The notes under the pieces are model-generated. The model had not been told where the DNA came from, did not search any database, and worked only from the letters and a program-made list of their open reading frames with translations. From Adineta steineri (Eukaryota > Rotifera > Eurotatoria > Adinetida > Adinetidae), in NCBI GenBank assembly GCA_905250115.1, contig CAJNOI010000085.1, positions 256,210-320,209 on the forward strand: a DNA stretch of 64,000 nt, in the 5' to 3' direction. A program made the position numbers and the translations under genes. Of this stretch, positions 28,031-44,053 are shown one piece after another; the stretch's first letter is position 1; each line of letters opens with the position of its first letter.

Positions 28031-30250
28031 ATACAAATCAAAATGATTGATTATTTAGAAAAAATTCTTGATAGTAAACTACTAGAAGTTCTATCAAATT
28101 ATTTTTAGATATCTATTCTTTGTATTGATCATGTATCATTATATAAACAATATCATATTAGGTTATCAAGTACAAATTATATTCTTTCTGATATCGATAG
28201 AAAGAAATTACGTCGAGAAACTTGTTGTTGATGGAATAGACAATACATTTTAATAGATAATACACTCAATAATCTTATCTATAACGTCTTCTTCGTGATG
28301 ATATCATCTATGTTTTCTTGTACAATCCATATAAGTAATGTTAATGGGTATACTATAGTTATGTGCATATAATCTTACTAAGCATTTGTTCTATATTAGT
28401 TTAAGAAAAACATATAGCAAACGCTGGTGGAGATGCAGAAAAACCAGTAGGATAATGATATTAATGAACGAACAAAAGGAACTGAAATGAATTTATTTAC
28501 TACAAATGAAAACAAAGTACTGATGGTGATATTCTAGTGGAGGCACTGGTACGTTCATTTTTCCTAACTTATTCGATTATTTATGCATGACACTCGAAAT
28601 TAGAGTAATTGTATAATTTTTGAAATCTTTCATTTTCGTTTTATAGGTGTTGGCAGTACGTCAGATCTACATGTAAATGTTCTTATACAACTTGCAATGA
28701 TTGGATTTGTTTGTCATTCATCATCGTCGTTTTCTTCGACTAATTGAATATTGCTCATTTTATTTTAAATTCATATCTTCTGGAAAATGTACTCACGATA
28801 TGTCATACATACAGGAAATAATAATGAATCGTTGTTCAGTTAAATTTCTCAATTAAAATGTTACTGAGATAGTGATATGATTATAGTTTATCTTGAAGAT
28901 CTTTTTATAAAATATCGTAATATTTATCTATATGGTTTTAAACCTACTATATGATTAATCTAACGTATCATCGTATGAAATAAAAATGAATGATTTCAAT
29001 TCTTTTTGATTCAATAGAAAAAAATATTTTTAGTATATTCTTGTAGCTATTGTATCTGGTTTAGATTTTAAAAATAAGGATATTATGTGTCGATTATTAA
29101 ATCAAGTTTTTCGTATTGAAATATATTATTCATCGTCAAAATTACATTTTTAGTAAAAAGATGTAGTTGCTATTGAAGCATAAACTATAACTGAATTTCT
29201 TGATCAAATTATTATTTATTGACAACAAGAATGTTCTACTAGCATGTCGAATAATCCGTGATTTGCTCGATTTACTTCTTTTACAATGAAATCTTTTGTA
29301 TTGTTCATTGAGTTGATTGATTACATTCGGATCAAAATATTAGTTTCAATCCTAAACTAACAAATTTAAAATATGACACGCCCATAACAAGTCTTAGCGA
29401 AAATATTTAGTATAATCATATATGCATATGATAGTATGAAAACTCTATATATTACAGTGAATGTTTACTTAAGTATTAAGGTCTTGATCAATTCAAAAAC
29501 GAACTAAAATTCGTTTTCTTTGGTGTATTTATGGGGTTTGATGAAACTCGTTGTCTTTGTTATTGAATTATTGGTCGTAAAGAGCGAACATTCTTAATAT
29601 GTACGTGGTGCAAGAAAAAACCTTTATTATCATCATCATCTGATTGAAGATCTTCATCTCTAGTTCTAATGAATCTTTTGTTTTATTTTGATAACAGTAA
29701 CATCATTAAAGACCATAGATCTAGTGTCTTAATATATTGTATAAAGTTTTCATATTATTATATGTATACATCGTAATTCGTTATGAACATGTTATATTGT
29801 AAATTTGTCTCGTCTAGTGAAGGACAATCTATGAATTGATAAAGAAATTGAAGAAATACCTCTTAGTATTGTATTTGTTGAAAATCAAACAGCAGAAAAT
29901 TTTAGCGTATGGTTATTCTATATTTCAATGACACATAACAATATTTTGCATGTATATTGAAAAGAAATCGATAGAACTATTTCACATGATGTTGAATTTA
30001 ATAATGAATAATTATATGTGAAACATAACGTCTCTATTCACTTCCTTGTACACATGAATATACTATCGATACAGAGCATCAACTATTGGAATTCGATTGT
30101 ACTCGTTGGTTAAGTGATCTTAATACAAGACTTCAATCAAACTTAGCTCGTCCATTTGCTATCGAACTACATAATTACATTAGTCAACATTCTGCATTAT
30201 CAGAATGTAAAAACAATGTTGTAATTAGTTTTGAATTAATAATTGAATAA
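28031..30250 (+). pseudogene. Decayed protein-coding gene, family unknown
   Basis: Scattered stretches on the plus strand read as protein but are broken by stops: from an ATG at about 28042 (stops after about 22 codons and again later), about 28645-28740, 29045-29150 (LDFKNKDIM-type sequence then stops), 29842-29980, and 30066-30251, which is the best preserved (about 60 residues, ending in TAA). Acceptor-like TTATAG/TTTTTAG sites precede some stretches, as expected of former exons. I cannot name the family. Mis-assembly or sequencing errors could mimic some breaks. Confidence 0.4.
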
Positions 30251-31717
30251 AAAATAGTTTCGGAAGTTCACATTACAATAAGATCAAAATATGATCTGTT
30301 AGTAGATATTTCTAAACCCAACATTTTTGTCTAGTTTCATAAACATACCATAGTTATTATAGAACTTATTCACATGTTACAAATGAATTTTCGGTTATAT
30401 GAAGTAAATATAACTATTATTATCAAACAATTTCGTTTAACAATTCTTTTTTATATCAATAATTATACTTAAAAAATATACTATTATAGTCATTCGTTGA
30501 GTTTTATTTTATATGAATGTTAATAAATACTTTCCAGTATTGACAGTTTACATTTGATTATCACATGTTTTGATAATAATAGAAAACAATATGTAAATAC
30601 ATACACGTTAATCGATTTGATCTTGTACACGTGTGCTATTTCTGTATATTGTCATATACGATTATTGAGTAGAACTTTTCACTTGTATCTCTTGACCTTC
30701 ATATATTATGATAAGTTGATTAAAAAAAGAGAAAAATGGAAATTTATTTTGTTGCTTTAGGAAAAAAACAGAGTCAACAGATAACATTATGATTAGATGT
30801 ACATTTTATTTGAGTTATTTTGTTTGCTACAAAAATGTATTTTCCCTTAAGTCATGTTTTGACTCGGTTAATCATATTTCTGACAAAATAGCAATAAAAA
30901 TGATTTTGTAATTGCATAAAAACTTCTAAACTCTTTATGTATTCATGAACAAAATAAGTAAACAACTATGTCTAACATAGATTGATCACGATCGATATTT
31001 TCATGAAGAAGAAGAAGAAGAAGAAAAGGAAGAAGCCATAAGGAAAACTATTTCTAATATAAGTACTAATCTTTCCTGGTCTTGTTTTTGATCTTATCTT
31101 ATTCGACATGTCGGAAGAAAAAATGTCGATTTTTTTCTAAGAACAAAAATAGTACTTGATATAATTTATTTAAAACTATCTTTTACAGACTATAATAATA
31201 GTCAGTTCCTTGTATTGATACATCAGTTCAAAAATTCGATATTTCAAGTTTTGTGTAGAATCATGTTGTGAATAAATGAGATAATCAGTTAAGAATATAT
31301 TTTGTTCAATCAATTTTTCCTTCTGAATACAATACCATCTGCAATTATATTCCGATTACTCATTCTCTTAAATAATCGTATGAGTTATTTAAAATAGGAA
31401 AATATTTTTTATACTAACTGTGCATATAGTTTGTTTTATGTCTTATATTATTAGCGTCTTCTAACGCCATGACAGACAAAATCGACAGACATACAAGAAA
31501 AAAAAGGACTCACCACGCACACACAAGCATATAAAGAAGAAGAAGAAGAAGAAAAAAAAATAATGTGAACAAAAGAAATTGATGACGATCATCCACACGT
31601 TCATCCATCCGATTTATCGATGTGACAAGACGGGTGAGTGCGCATTCGAACAAAATAGATGAGAAAAAAAAAGAAAGAAAAATGAGACCAAAAAATAAAA
31701 CGAGACATCATAATGAT
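30251..31717. other. Intergenic gap
   Basis: AT-rich spacer downstream of calmodulin. Contains GAA-type microsatellites (31004-31030 and near 31535-31555). No gene seen. Confidence 0.5.
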
Positions 31718-34004
<2,287 letters not shown>

Positions 34005-35240
34005 TATGTTTTGAATGGAATTGAATTTGTCCTAGATTTCCACTTGTATGAATTTGTTAATGTCGACCTGTACACCAGGTTCGATTTGATGATTGTTCGT
34101 CGTTCTTGTCTCTTCTAGTCAACACCGGGGTTCGTGCGTACGCGTGTATGTGTGTATGTTTGTATGAGTGGTTGCGCGCGCGATGCCGTTCAGTCGTAGA
34201 TAGAGAGAGAGATCGAGACAAAGAGAGAGAGGGAAAGTACCAAAACGAGAGAAAGAGAGAAGAATAGCTCGACTAGGCACGGACGTGATGCACGGCAACA
34301 CAAAGCAATAGTAGAGCAATAACTTATCTTCCTTGTGGTACGATGGCAGCAAGAGTATTTTCTTTGATGATGACAACGACAATGACGATTCTTATTTCTT
34401 GTAATATAGAATAGAGAAAGAAAAAAAAAGAGATTTTTTTGAAAAAAAAGGGTAAAAAAAAACAGAGCACGTTGTTAGATCCAACTAGAAAAAAAAATAA
34501 AAATTGATTTTCTCTTTTTTTTCCCTTTCGGCTCGTAGAAGAAGAGGTATGTTCATTATTCTCCTCTTTTTTTGCATTCTTCTTCCGGCGCCGAGCGATG
34601 CTACAGCAACTAAAAGAATATAATGTCGTTTTCAGGCTACAAGTAGCGACGATGCGATGCAACGTTGATTGTCGTCTCGTAGAGTGGTAGCAAAAAAGAA
34701 GCAAAAGAAGACTGTTGAGATGTAACAGGGGAACGACTCTTCGCACAATAATACACAGAATTGTATGAATCGTCTTTCGTTCTTCATATTTTTTTCTCCT
34801 GTTTGACAACGCGTCGTTCTCTATTCTTAGTATTTCTCTCTCTCTCGCTCTCTGTTTGTTCTATCTTTGTCGTCGTCGAAACAGAGAGAGAAAAAGAACC
34901 TCATTACAGTACACAATGCCTTGACGACAATTTTATATATATATATATATCTATATATATATGTGTGTGTGTGTGTTCCGTTTCCCGGGAACGATGATGT
35001 GTTGTCCCTCCTACTTACATTCATCGAATCTCTTATTGATTTACATATTGTCCATCTCTTTCTCCGTACTAACACTACCTTATCACTTTGCGTGTTCAAA
35101 CTTGATTGTGTCGTGTTTTTTGGGGACAAAGCAGGAGAAAAAAAAGATGTTAATTCATTCTTGGCTCAAGAGACTCACTTATTAAAGTAGACGAACGAAT
35201 GAACGAGAAAGCAATCTTACAAAAAATAAAAAAGAAAAAG
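34005..35240. promoter_or_regulatory. Calmodulin upstream region with GA/CT-rich and TA/TG repeats
   Basis: On the gene's side this is the 5' leader and promoter. It holds GAGA-type runs (34200-34260), CT runs near 34830-34855, a TATA/TG microsatellite (34934-34976) and a CG-containing stretch near 34165-34200. GAGA/CT tracts are common in animal core-promoter regions, but no factor is proven. Many overlapping open frames on both strands are composition artefacts. Confidence 0.4.
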
Positions 35241-38200
35241 AAAGCTCAACTAGATGAATAACTAAGAAAATATATGTTCATGTAGTAAGAAAAAAAAAGG
35301 AATACTTGATTATATGACAACGATAACAACACGATAGTTAACAATGAAATGAAGAAAAAATGTCTTTTAGACTCATGCAAATAAAAATGACGAATTAATG
35401 CTTGCTTTCCTAGATAAAAAATGATCAACTCATTTTTCTTATTAATCAACCAGGAAATACGAAGTGTAAAGATGAAAAAAGAGAAAGAACACTTCAATTG
35501 GCATAACACAAAAAAGAAGAAGACATATCATTGCTATTATCTTTATTCTATATTCAATCCACCAATTGAATTTATTTATATATAGATAGTTTTCTAAACT
35601 TAGTTGAAAAAAATAGTATTTCTAAATCTGACAATCTTTCTTGTAAAAAGCTTTTCTTGTTTCTTTTTTTCATCTTCTTCTTCTCCTTCTTCTCTGGTAA
35701 AGACATATAAGAAACTTCTTTTCTATCACATAATCACTCAAATATGATCTTTCCGAGGAAGAAGAAAAAAAAGAAAAGAACCATCTTATAAAGAATATAT
35801 TTATATATATATATTTTGAACGCAAATTGTCAGTCTTTCTTGTCTATTAGCATCCAAGAATTAACCAGCGATCAATTATAGATTTCCTGGTTAGTTCCAG
35901 TGTATGCCTTCATTTTTTCTGCTTTCTTGCTTTTTGATGAAACGTTCATTCTCTTGCGCGCGCTTTTTTTTGCTCAATCTCAAGGGTAATAAGACATTGT
36001 TGTTATTGTTGTTCGAACCACGCTATGGCATGACAATTTTTTGACATTCGTTATGTATGCTTTCTCGTTTAGAATGCTTGATGTTAGAAATGTATTGGGA
36101 CTTCTATATTATTTGAGAAAAAGAGACGACATTGATGATGACGATAAAAAAAATATAGAAGAGAAATCGACGAGAACAATGAGAGTACATTTACAACGAT
36201 GATGATCAATCATATTTATTCCGGAATAAAACGCAAATGAATATTCAGACTAGATATAAATTGCATATCCGGATATGAACTCAAATTTCATTTATTTTTT
36301 TTGTTCCAGACATAGTTTTTATCATTAAAAAAAAATGATTATTTACATTCGATGAAAAAAATATTTCGACTATTACTATTAATGTATATTAAGTAAATAA
36401 TTACAATTGATTATAAATGAATATGAATTATTTGAGATATTTAATTGACAATTAATCACTAAAACATGAAAAACAAAATTTTCTTGAAATAATTTTCTTC
36501 AAATGACATCTATTAATAATTTATTATACATCGAAATAAATTATCGATGTGATCAAGTATTACAAAATTTCATTTCTTTTTGACGTTATCTCACATCGAT
36601 GTGTAAGAAAAAGAAAAAGACCTTGAAAAAATTTTTTATCATCGAGGAAAACTAATTATTTATTGATTTTCTTTCAGCAAAAATTAAAGTCAATAAAATA
36701 ACTATTGATCATTATGAAATCTCGAAGTGTTATACAAATAAATATTTTAAACTCGTTAGATGAGTTCATCCGTTTCAATATTGCAATAGGAAACATTTAT
36801 TAGACAAAAAATTGATATTATCATAGTAAACATCCAACTTGTTTTTCTTCTACTTTACACAAACACAATTTAATTGCTATGAGCAAATTCCATCCTAATG
36901 ACTGTTGATTTTTCAAGGACAACTCAAGTATAATAAGGTATGAAAGTAAATTTTTTTTTTACTGAAATCTCTTTCTAATAGAACAAAAATAGTTTCTATA
37001 TATATATTATTTTTTTTAAAAGTAGCTCTTAGAGTTTTTCTAAACATGTTTAATAATCTGTCGATAATGTGCTTTCAAATTCTTCTTTAAGTTCAAATCT
37101 TGTTCATGTGAAAAAAAAAGATCGAATAATAATAATAAATGGGTCAAAATAACCTTGAAAAATTTTCACACTCTAAAACCATTATATTTATTAACTATGT
37201 TATAAGCATTCATATAGAAAATATTTTAACAATATATTTTCTATGCAAATGGAATCGAACGTGAGATATGGCAGAAGAGAATAATAATAATAATAATAAT
37301 AATGATTAGTTTTTACAATCGAATGCGTACTTAAAACAGCTTAATTTCATTCGTTTGATATATATATATATATAAAATGTACTTGGAATATGTCAAACTA
37401 TCTTAATAAAAGCTTTTTAAACATTGCTATATATATATACTAAAAATTCAATTAAATATTTTTTTAGATGAAGAAAATGTGTGAAGGATAAAAGCTAAGA
37501 GAAATTCTATTTGAAATTTAGTTTTCGATATATCCATAAATTAACAAGTAGTTATTTAGTATACATATACAATATATTGATGATTTTGTATATCATTTTT
37601 TTTCTAGTAGTAATAGGTAAAAGCTGTTCTTCGTTGTTATTATCATCTTTATATCTATGAATAACTTCAAATGAATTATGATTGACAGTTTTATAAGAGA
37701 AATTATGTCATAATCTTATATATCATCTAATTCGGAATGACAATTCACAGAAATGTCCTTAGACTTTGTTATATCAGAAGATGAGATGAAGTTTCTAATT
37801 CATTTCAATCGTTATATCATATTTTACAATTATACTAATGAAGAATGGTTAATCTAAAAATTGCAATTAAATACATTAATGAATTAAGAAAATATTCATA
37901 TTTGAGATTAATATCCAATGAAATTGTTCAGTGAATATGTAGCTGTTTGAAAAAAAATATGATTATTGTATTTATGTATTCATCATATTAGCATTACAAT
38001 TAAACTCATGAAATAATTCGAAAATTATTGATGTATCTAAATGAACATGGAATTGCTTCGAAAAATAAATTCGCAAAAAATTGTTGAAGTATTTTAAAGA
38101 TACTGAAGTACAATCGGTTGAATATGAGTTTACTTTCGCTATATGCCTATTTAAATTTCTTAAGTCTTTTCTCATTGTATTTTATTTGAAATTGCTAACA

Positions 38201-38524
38201 AAGAGAAAGGTGAATGGAGATCCAGTTGCTTGATTTTTTTCTGATCTATAATATCTCATGAATCCTTACTTGTGTGTTTCGTTTTGTTTTTATTCTTTAT
38301 CTTTGAAAATTATTTTTAGTATTTCTGATTTCGAATATCATCACATCATATAAATTCATTCATTGAATATCTCTTACCATGAAATGTTATTTTTTTATGA
38401 TAAAAAGAAAAATGTTTTATCATCATATCAAAGTATTTTATTTCGTTTCGTTTTATAAATAATTGAAGAAATATTTTTCCCTCATACAAAAAGGCACGAT
38501 TAATTTCATAAAACAGGAATAAAG
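35241..38524. other. Intergenic gap with microsatellites
   Basis: 3.3 kb, AT-rich, between calmodulin and the chitinase gene. Contains CTT-type runs near 35670-35695, an (AAT)n repeat at about 37280-37305 and TA repeats near 37360 and 37428. No supported gene; the 67-aa frame at 37972-38175 has no features. Confidence 0.45.
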
Positions 38525-40227
38525 ATGTTTAATCCAGTTATTATTGTAGCTTATTATGCTGCATGGTCGATTTATTCTCGATCATATTTTGTAACTGATA
38601 TTCCCGGTGATAAAATAACGCATATTAATTATGCATTTGCTAATATTGGTTCTGATGGACGAATTGCTTTAGGTGATCCATGGGCTGATGTTGAAAAAGC
38701 TTTTCCAGATGATACATGGGATCAACCATTACGTGGAAATTTTAATCAATTAATTAAACTTAAACAAAAATATTCACATATTCACACATTAATTTCTATC
38801 GGTGGATGGGTAAATTTTATATCTTTTTTTAACCCTCCTAATCATATGTATATATATATTTAGACATGGTCAGGAAAATTTTCTGATATAGCTGTTAGCA
38901 GTGAAAGTCGTAATAAATTTGCTCAATCATGTGTTGAATTTATTCGAAAATATAGTTTTGATGGAGTTGATATTGATTGGTAAATAAATTGAAATTTGTA
39001 ATGAATAAAAGTAATCTATCTATTTGTAGGGAATATCCTGTTTCTGGTGGTCTACCAGGAAATATTCATCGACCAGAAGATAAACAAAATTATGTACTTT
39101 TACTTAAAGAACTTCGACAAGAATTAGATAAAGCTGGTCAAGCCGATTCAAAAACATATTTATTAACTGTTGCGTAAGATAAAATAAATTGTGAAGAACA
39201 CAAAAATCTATTTCATTTATTATATATTGATAAATATAGAACAGGAGCAGGTACTGAACGTATAGCTGATATGGATGTAGCTGGTATGTCTACTTATCTT
39301 GATTGGATTAATGTAATGACATATGATTTTCATGGTATATTCTATTTTTATAAAAACTTTATATGTATAATCATATTTTTAAGCTGCAGGTGGTTGGGAA
39401 TCAAAAACTGGTCATAATGCTCCATTATTTAAAAATGGTGATGAAACAACAGCAGATGTTGCACCATCATTTATCAAATCAAAATATAATTGTCATGAAG
39501 CTATTCAAGGTTATATTGCAGCTGGTACACCTCGTTCAAAATTAATTATGGGTTTAGGATTATATGGACGTGGTTGGCAAGGTAAATTTCATTTTTTTTT
39601 TATAATAAATTAATTATTAATTTTGTCTTATACATAGGAGTATCTGGTAAAGAACAAAATGGATTTTCTCAATCTGCTTCTAGTCAACCACCAGTAGGTA
39701 CATGGGAAAATGGAGTTTTTGATTATGATCATATTAAAAAAAGTTATTTACCAACATATACACGTTACTGGGATGATCAATCGAAAGTACCTTTTCTATA
39801 TAATTCAACAACAACTATATGGATTAGTTATGATGATGTTCAATCAATTGATATTAAGAGTGATTATATAAAACGAGAAAAATTAGCTGGTGCTATGTTT
39901 TGGGAATTAAGTAGTGATCGTAATTGTGACTTGGTTGGTGCTACATTTAAAGCCTTACATAATCATATGGTACCTTCAGCAGATTCAAATCCACCAAATG
40001 ATACAATTTCATCAACTGCTGAAACAACACTAACTAGTTCTACTTCTGCGGATCAACCATCAACGGCAACAGTTGATAGTATTTATCCTCTTTGGGCAAT
40101 ACAAAATCACTACAAAATTGGTGATCAAGTTATGTATAAGAAGAGAGTGTATCAATGTATACAATCTCATAAATCACTTTCACGTTTTGTGCCGTCTAGT
40201 ACTTATGCACTTTGGCGACATGTTTAA
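38525..40227 (+). CDS. Bacterial-type GH18 chitinase with C-terminal CBM5/12 chitin-binding domain
   Basis: Six exons: 38525-38809, 38864-38979, 39030-39173, 39240-39334, 39390-39581, 39638-40227; phases agree; 378 aa. The fifth exon could instead start at 39384, adding two codons; I prefer 39390 because it gives MTYDFHGGW. GH18 TIM-barrel motifs: SIGGW, then FDGVDIDWE with catalytic Glu135 and Asp128/131/133, MTYDF, and MFWELSSD near the end of the barrel. After a Ser/Thr-rich linker (about 300-330) comes an aromatic module with [17 protein letters not shown] and LWRHV, the bacterial ChtBD3/CBM5-12 pattern. Animal chitinases normally carry Cys-rich CBM14 instead. No signal peptide is seen at this start; an acceptor-like AAAACAG nine bases upstream leaves room for a missing 5' exon. 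Confidence 0.88.
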
Positions 40228-40528
40228 ACTTTCAGTAAATTTAATTTTTTTGTCACTTTAATTAATGTGTATCATTAATTCTCTTCTCTTTATTCAATAA
40301 ATAATATATATATATATATCAATCAATTTTTAATATTCCCTGAAAGCTAATGACCTCGAATTAAAATCAATTAACAATTAAGAATATATTTTATTTAATT
40401 ATTATCTTTTCTCTAGAATAGATATTTATAGAATATATACGAATAAACTAGACAATTGTAAAGACAAAAAATATACAGAAAGAAAAAAAAACTAGTGAAA
40501 TCAATCGATGAAGAATCTTTGTGTATTT
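40228..40528. other. Convergent 3' intergenic spacer
   Basis: 301 bp between the chitinase stop and the kinesin stop. AATAAA-like signals occur soon after the chitinase stop, followed by a TA repeat (40306-40318). No gene. Confidence 0.5.
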
Positions 40529-43500
40529 TTACATGCGAAATCGTCTAAAAGAATAGAATTAAGCAATGAAATAGATTAAAAACAAAAATATATATATATA
40601 TGAACATACTTGGGTGGTACAGCTGGTCCCTGGCGAGACGAGGGTGATGATTGCATCGGTATCTAAAAGAATTTTTGATAAGAAATTGTTGTTTTAGGAA
40701 TTACTAATAATACCTCTTGAAGAATACGTTCTTCACTTTGACTTCGTTTACGTGTTGATAAGGGATTTTGATAAGTATTGCTAATAGTAATAATAGAATA
40801 TTTTACTTAATTAATAAAACAAAATTTTCTTACTCATGTATTGGTGTATTAGCATTGCTTGCAGCCATTGATCGGATAATATTTAATTTATCATCATGAT
40901 TTCGTTCAATTTCACGCATTTGTATTTCTTTATTTTTTAATTCATTAAACTAAAATAAAAAAAAGAAACGATTATACTTGTTCGTTTTCTTATTTTTTAA
41001 TTTCTAATTTACATATTGTTGTTCAAGTTCATTAATTTTAATTTTTAATTTATTTTCATAATCAATTTTATCTTTTCGTCGTTCAGCTTTTAATGATTTA
41101 ATATCATTATTTTTATCTTCAACTTGAGATTTTAATGTTTTATTTTCACGTTCAATTTGATTTGTTGTTTTATAAAAATCATTTTGAGATTTTTCTAATA
41201 ATTTAATACGTGTTTGTAAATGACGAATTGTTTTATTTTGTTGTTCATTTTCTTTTTGTAAATCATCATGATCAGATATTGTTGTATCATAATCAGATGC
41301 TAATTCAAATGTAAATTTACGTAAATAATCTTGTTGTTCATGAATTAACTAGATAATATATATAGATAAAATTAGGAAAAAAAACAAAAATGTTTTGATT
41401 TTTACCATATTAAGTCGATGTCGTTCATCAACACGTCGTTGAAGATGTTCTTGAAGTGTTAAAATGGCTTCATCATCATCGGCTCCATTTAGTAGAGAAT
41501 ACTCAAGTGATGGAAATGGAGCAATTAAAGCTTGTGCACTGAAATAGAAAGATATATTTACTCATGTAACTATGTACCTCCTAACGAGCTAAGATTATCC
41601 AGTCAAACACTACTGAACGTTGATAACTTATCTTCCATCATGTGTTGACTTACTTGAATTCAATAAAGAGAACGGGTGCTGATGGCTGCGGTTGATTATC
41701 AATTTCGCGTAAAGCACCATTGGTACGAGCTGTTTTTGGTGGAACTGGAGGCGGTGGAGGTAAGGCACGTGGTACCAAAACATCTTTCGTTAATTCACCA
41801 AATTTCAATGCATGCTGTAAATAAAAAAAAAGATTCAAGTATTTAATAAAATAATGTATAGAATTTTACTTGAATTTCTTCATATCCATCAACAGTTGGA
41901 TTAACACAAAGAATCATTCTTATACGACCTTCACCATCAAAATAACTTTTGAAAAATGAAGTTAATTTAGACTGACGATATGGTACCATCTAAATATTTA
42001 ATTATCAATATCGATATAGAAATAAATAAAAATATATTTACCTTGCTAACACCTTGTGCTTGATTTTCACGTAAAGTCTCAAAACATTGTCGAAGAACCA
42101 TTAATGATGAATTAATATTACCTACACAAAATTTTATTTTTTTAATAAAATATCTAAATATCAAATCTTTTACTTACTCGCTTCTTTGACTCGTTCACCA
42201 ACAGTCTTCGCTCGATTTGCACGTTCACTTCCGGCTAGATCAACTAAATGAATTGTGCTAGTCATAAGATCATCTTTGGTCTATTACAAAAATATTTTAA
42301 ATAAAAACACAATATATATATAGACATAAATCATACAAGTGATGCCAATGGAATATCATTATGATATTGAACAAGTCGCATTGAAAGTACACTATGAGAT
42401 CGACTTGATTCTGTATTTAATTGTGTATGCGCAATACGACGACGTTTTAAACCCATATTAAGTAATTCAATAGCTTCTTCACTTGAACGTACTTCAATTT
42501 CTTTAACATCTTTTATATAAGGTCGACCACGATTATCTTCACGTAATTGTTTCGATTGTGGTGCTCTAGACAAAAATAAACAGTTAAATAAATAGTCCGT
42601 AAATGTCTTTATCTATTAGTCTTACTTATTAAGAATATCATCATCGAATAAATCATAAATATAATTATTATAAATTTCAACAAATGTAACAAAAACAAAA
42701 TAAGAACAATTTTCATTTAATTGTGGATTCCATAATGATGTCGTATCTAATGTGCGAGTAACTGGTGCTTCTACTGGTACTCTACAAAAATAAATTTTAT
42801 TATTAATTTTGTTTTTTTGAATGAAAAAATGTTCAACTAACTTGGCACGTTGATTATTATTTGTTCGTCCCATTTGAATTTCTTTTCGTTGTCGTTCAAG
42901 TAAAATATCAGCTTCACTTTGAATATCATAACCATTTTGACGATCAGAACGAAGAAGCTGCAAAAAACAGAAAAAAAAACAATTTCTAATAAACAAATTC
43001 AAAAATAAAACTTACATATTTCTTTCCAAGATATGATCCAACTGAATTAAAAATTACATCAAATGAACGTGGAATTAAACCTGGATTATTCAATGGGCCC
43101 ATCATTGTATAAGTTTTTCCCGAACCAGTTATACCATATGTAAACAATACACCTAAATAAATCATTTAATAAAACATTTTTTTTTGTATTTCAAATTAAA
43201 AACAAATCCTACTATTTTTTCCTAGAATAAGATCATCAAGAAGAGGTATGGCTAATTCTTTAAAAGCAGCTGACTGTGAAACATCATCCGTAAGAATATG
43301 AGTGAATTCATAATGAGACTAAAAAGAATACAAAATATAAATTAAATGAAATTTTATATAAACACACGTACTTCACGAATCTGACCATTTTTGACATTCT
43401 AAAATATAATTATGAAATAAGTGAAATTTACGTTAAGAATGTTTTACCTCCGATGAAAAAAGAGTAAGTTCAGTTGAACTTGAAACTTTAACAGATGATG

Positions 43501-43698
43501 TTGAATTATCTGTTTCTTGATCATTATTATTATCTTTCGGTGGTCGTAAACGACAGAAAACCTTTAGAATGGCAAAAAAATATTGATTATTTTCTTTGAA
43601 AAATAATAAAACTTTACTTCAACTGGGCAACCACCACCATTAGCAACTAAATCTCGCGAACCAAGTTGTGTTTTTTTCATTGGAGTTCGTAAAGCCAT
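40529..43698 (-). CDS. KIF23: Kinesin-6 MKLP1 / KIF23
   Basis: Eighteen exons, introns mostly 50-70 bp, from ATG 43698 to stop 40529; first exons 43698-43618, 43561-43448, 43398-43372, 43318-43213, 43152-43016, 42957-42842, 42781-42626, 42565-42337, 42280-42178; last 40662-40610 and 40544-40529; 716 aa (human 960). MKLP1 is the motor of centralspindlin, which bundles antiparallel microtubules at the midzone in cytokinesis. Motor motifs: GITGSGKT (116-123), [16 protein letters not shown]. The kinesin-6 loop-6 insert with [16 protein letters not shown], and [10 protein letters not shown], identify MKLP1. A neck follows with Pro-rich sequence (LPPPPPVPP), then a coiled coil. The tail is short, with RKRSQS, a possible nuclear signal/phosphosite, and the protein ends PKRFRM. 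The last intron uses GTATGT and leaves a 16-nt final exon, the least certain part. Confidence 0.92.
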
Positions 43699-44053
43699 AT
43701 GTTAGTCAAATGACTTTATATAGACAAAAACAAATATTTTAAACACTGAATCAATTGAACTCAATACCACTGACAATTAAACACAGAAGAACATATGTAT
43801 TGGTCAATTCATACAAAGACAAAAATTCCATTCATCTATCCCAATTATACTCTATCATGTAAATTTTAATATTAACAAATTCTCAGAGAAAATATATTTA
43901 AAAACATTAATAAATGTATTAAATTTTAAAGAATTGAACTATTATATTTATTTCAATAATAGATGTCGCACTCAAATAAATTCAAAATATATCACAGAAA
44001 AAGTTAACTACAACTACATAAAACATTTATTTTGTATCTTCAGGCTATAAAAA
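43699..44053. other. Intergenic spacer, kinesin promoter side
   Basis: 355 bp of AT-rich DNA between the kinesin start and the GLTP-domain gene stop. No gene seen. Confidence 0.45.

Noticed and set aside
34119..35190. Six overlapping open frames of 74-161 codons on both strands
   Set aside because: All lie in GA/CT- and TA/TG-rich low-complexity DNA, encode repetitive S/R/L/F-rich or Y/I-rich peptides, and overlap each other; best explained as calmodulin 5' flank.
37245..37275. GGAATCGAAC sequence resembling a tRNA T-arm
   Set aside because: No matching acceptor, D or anticodon arms can be folded around it.
37279..37305. (AAT)n and nearby TA microsatellites
   Set aside because: Ordinary short tandem repeats in an AT-rich genome; nothing suggests function.
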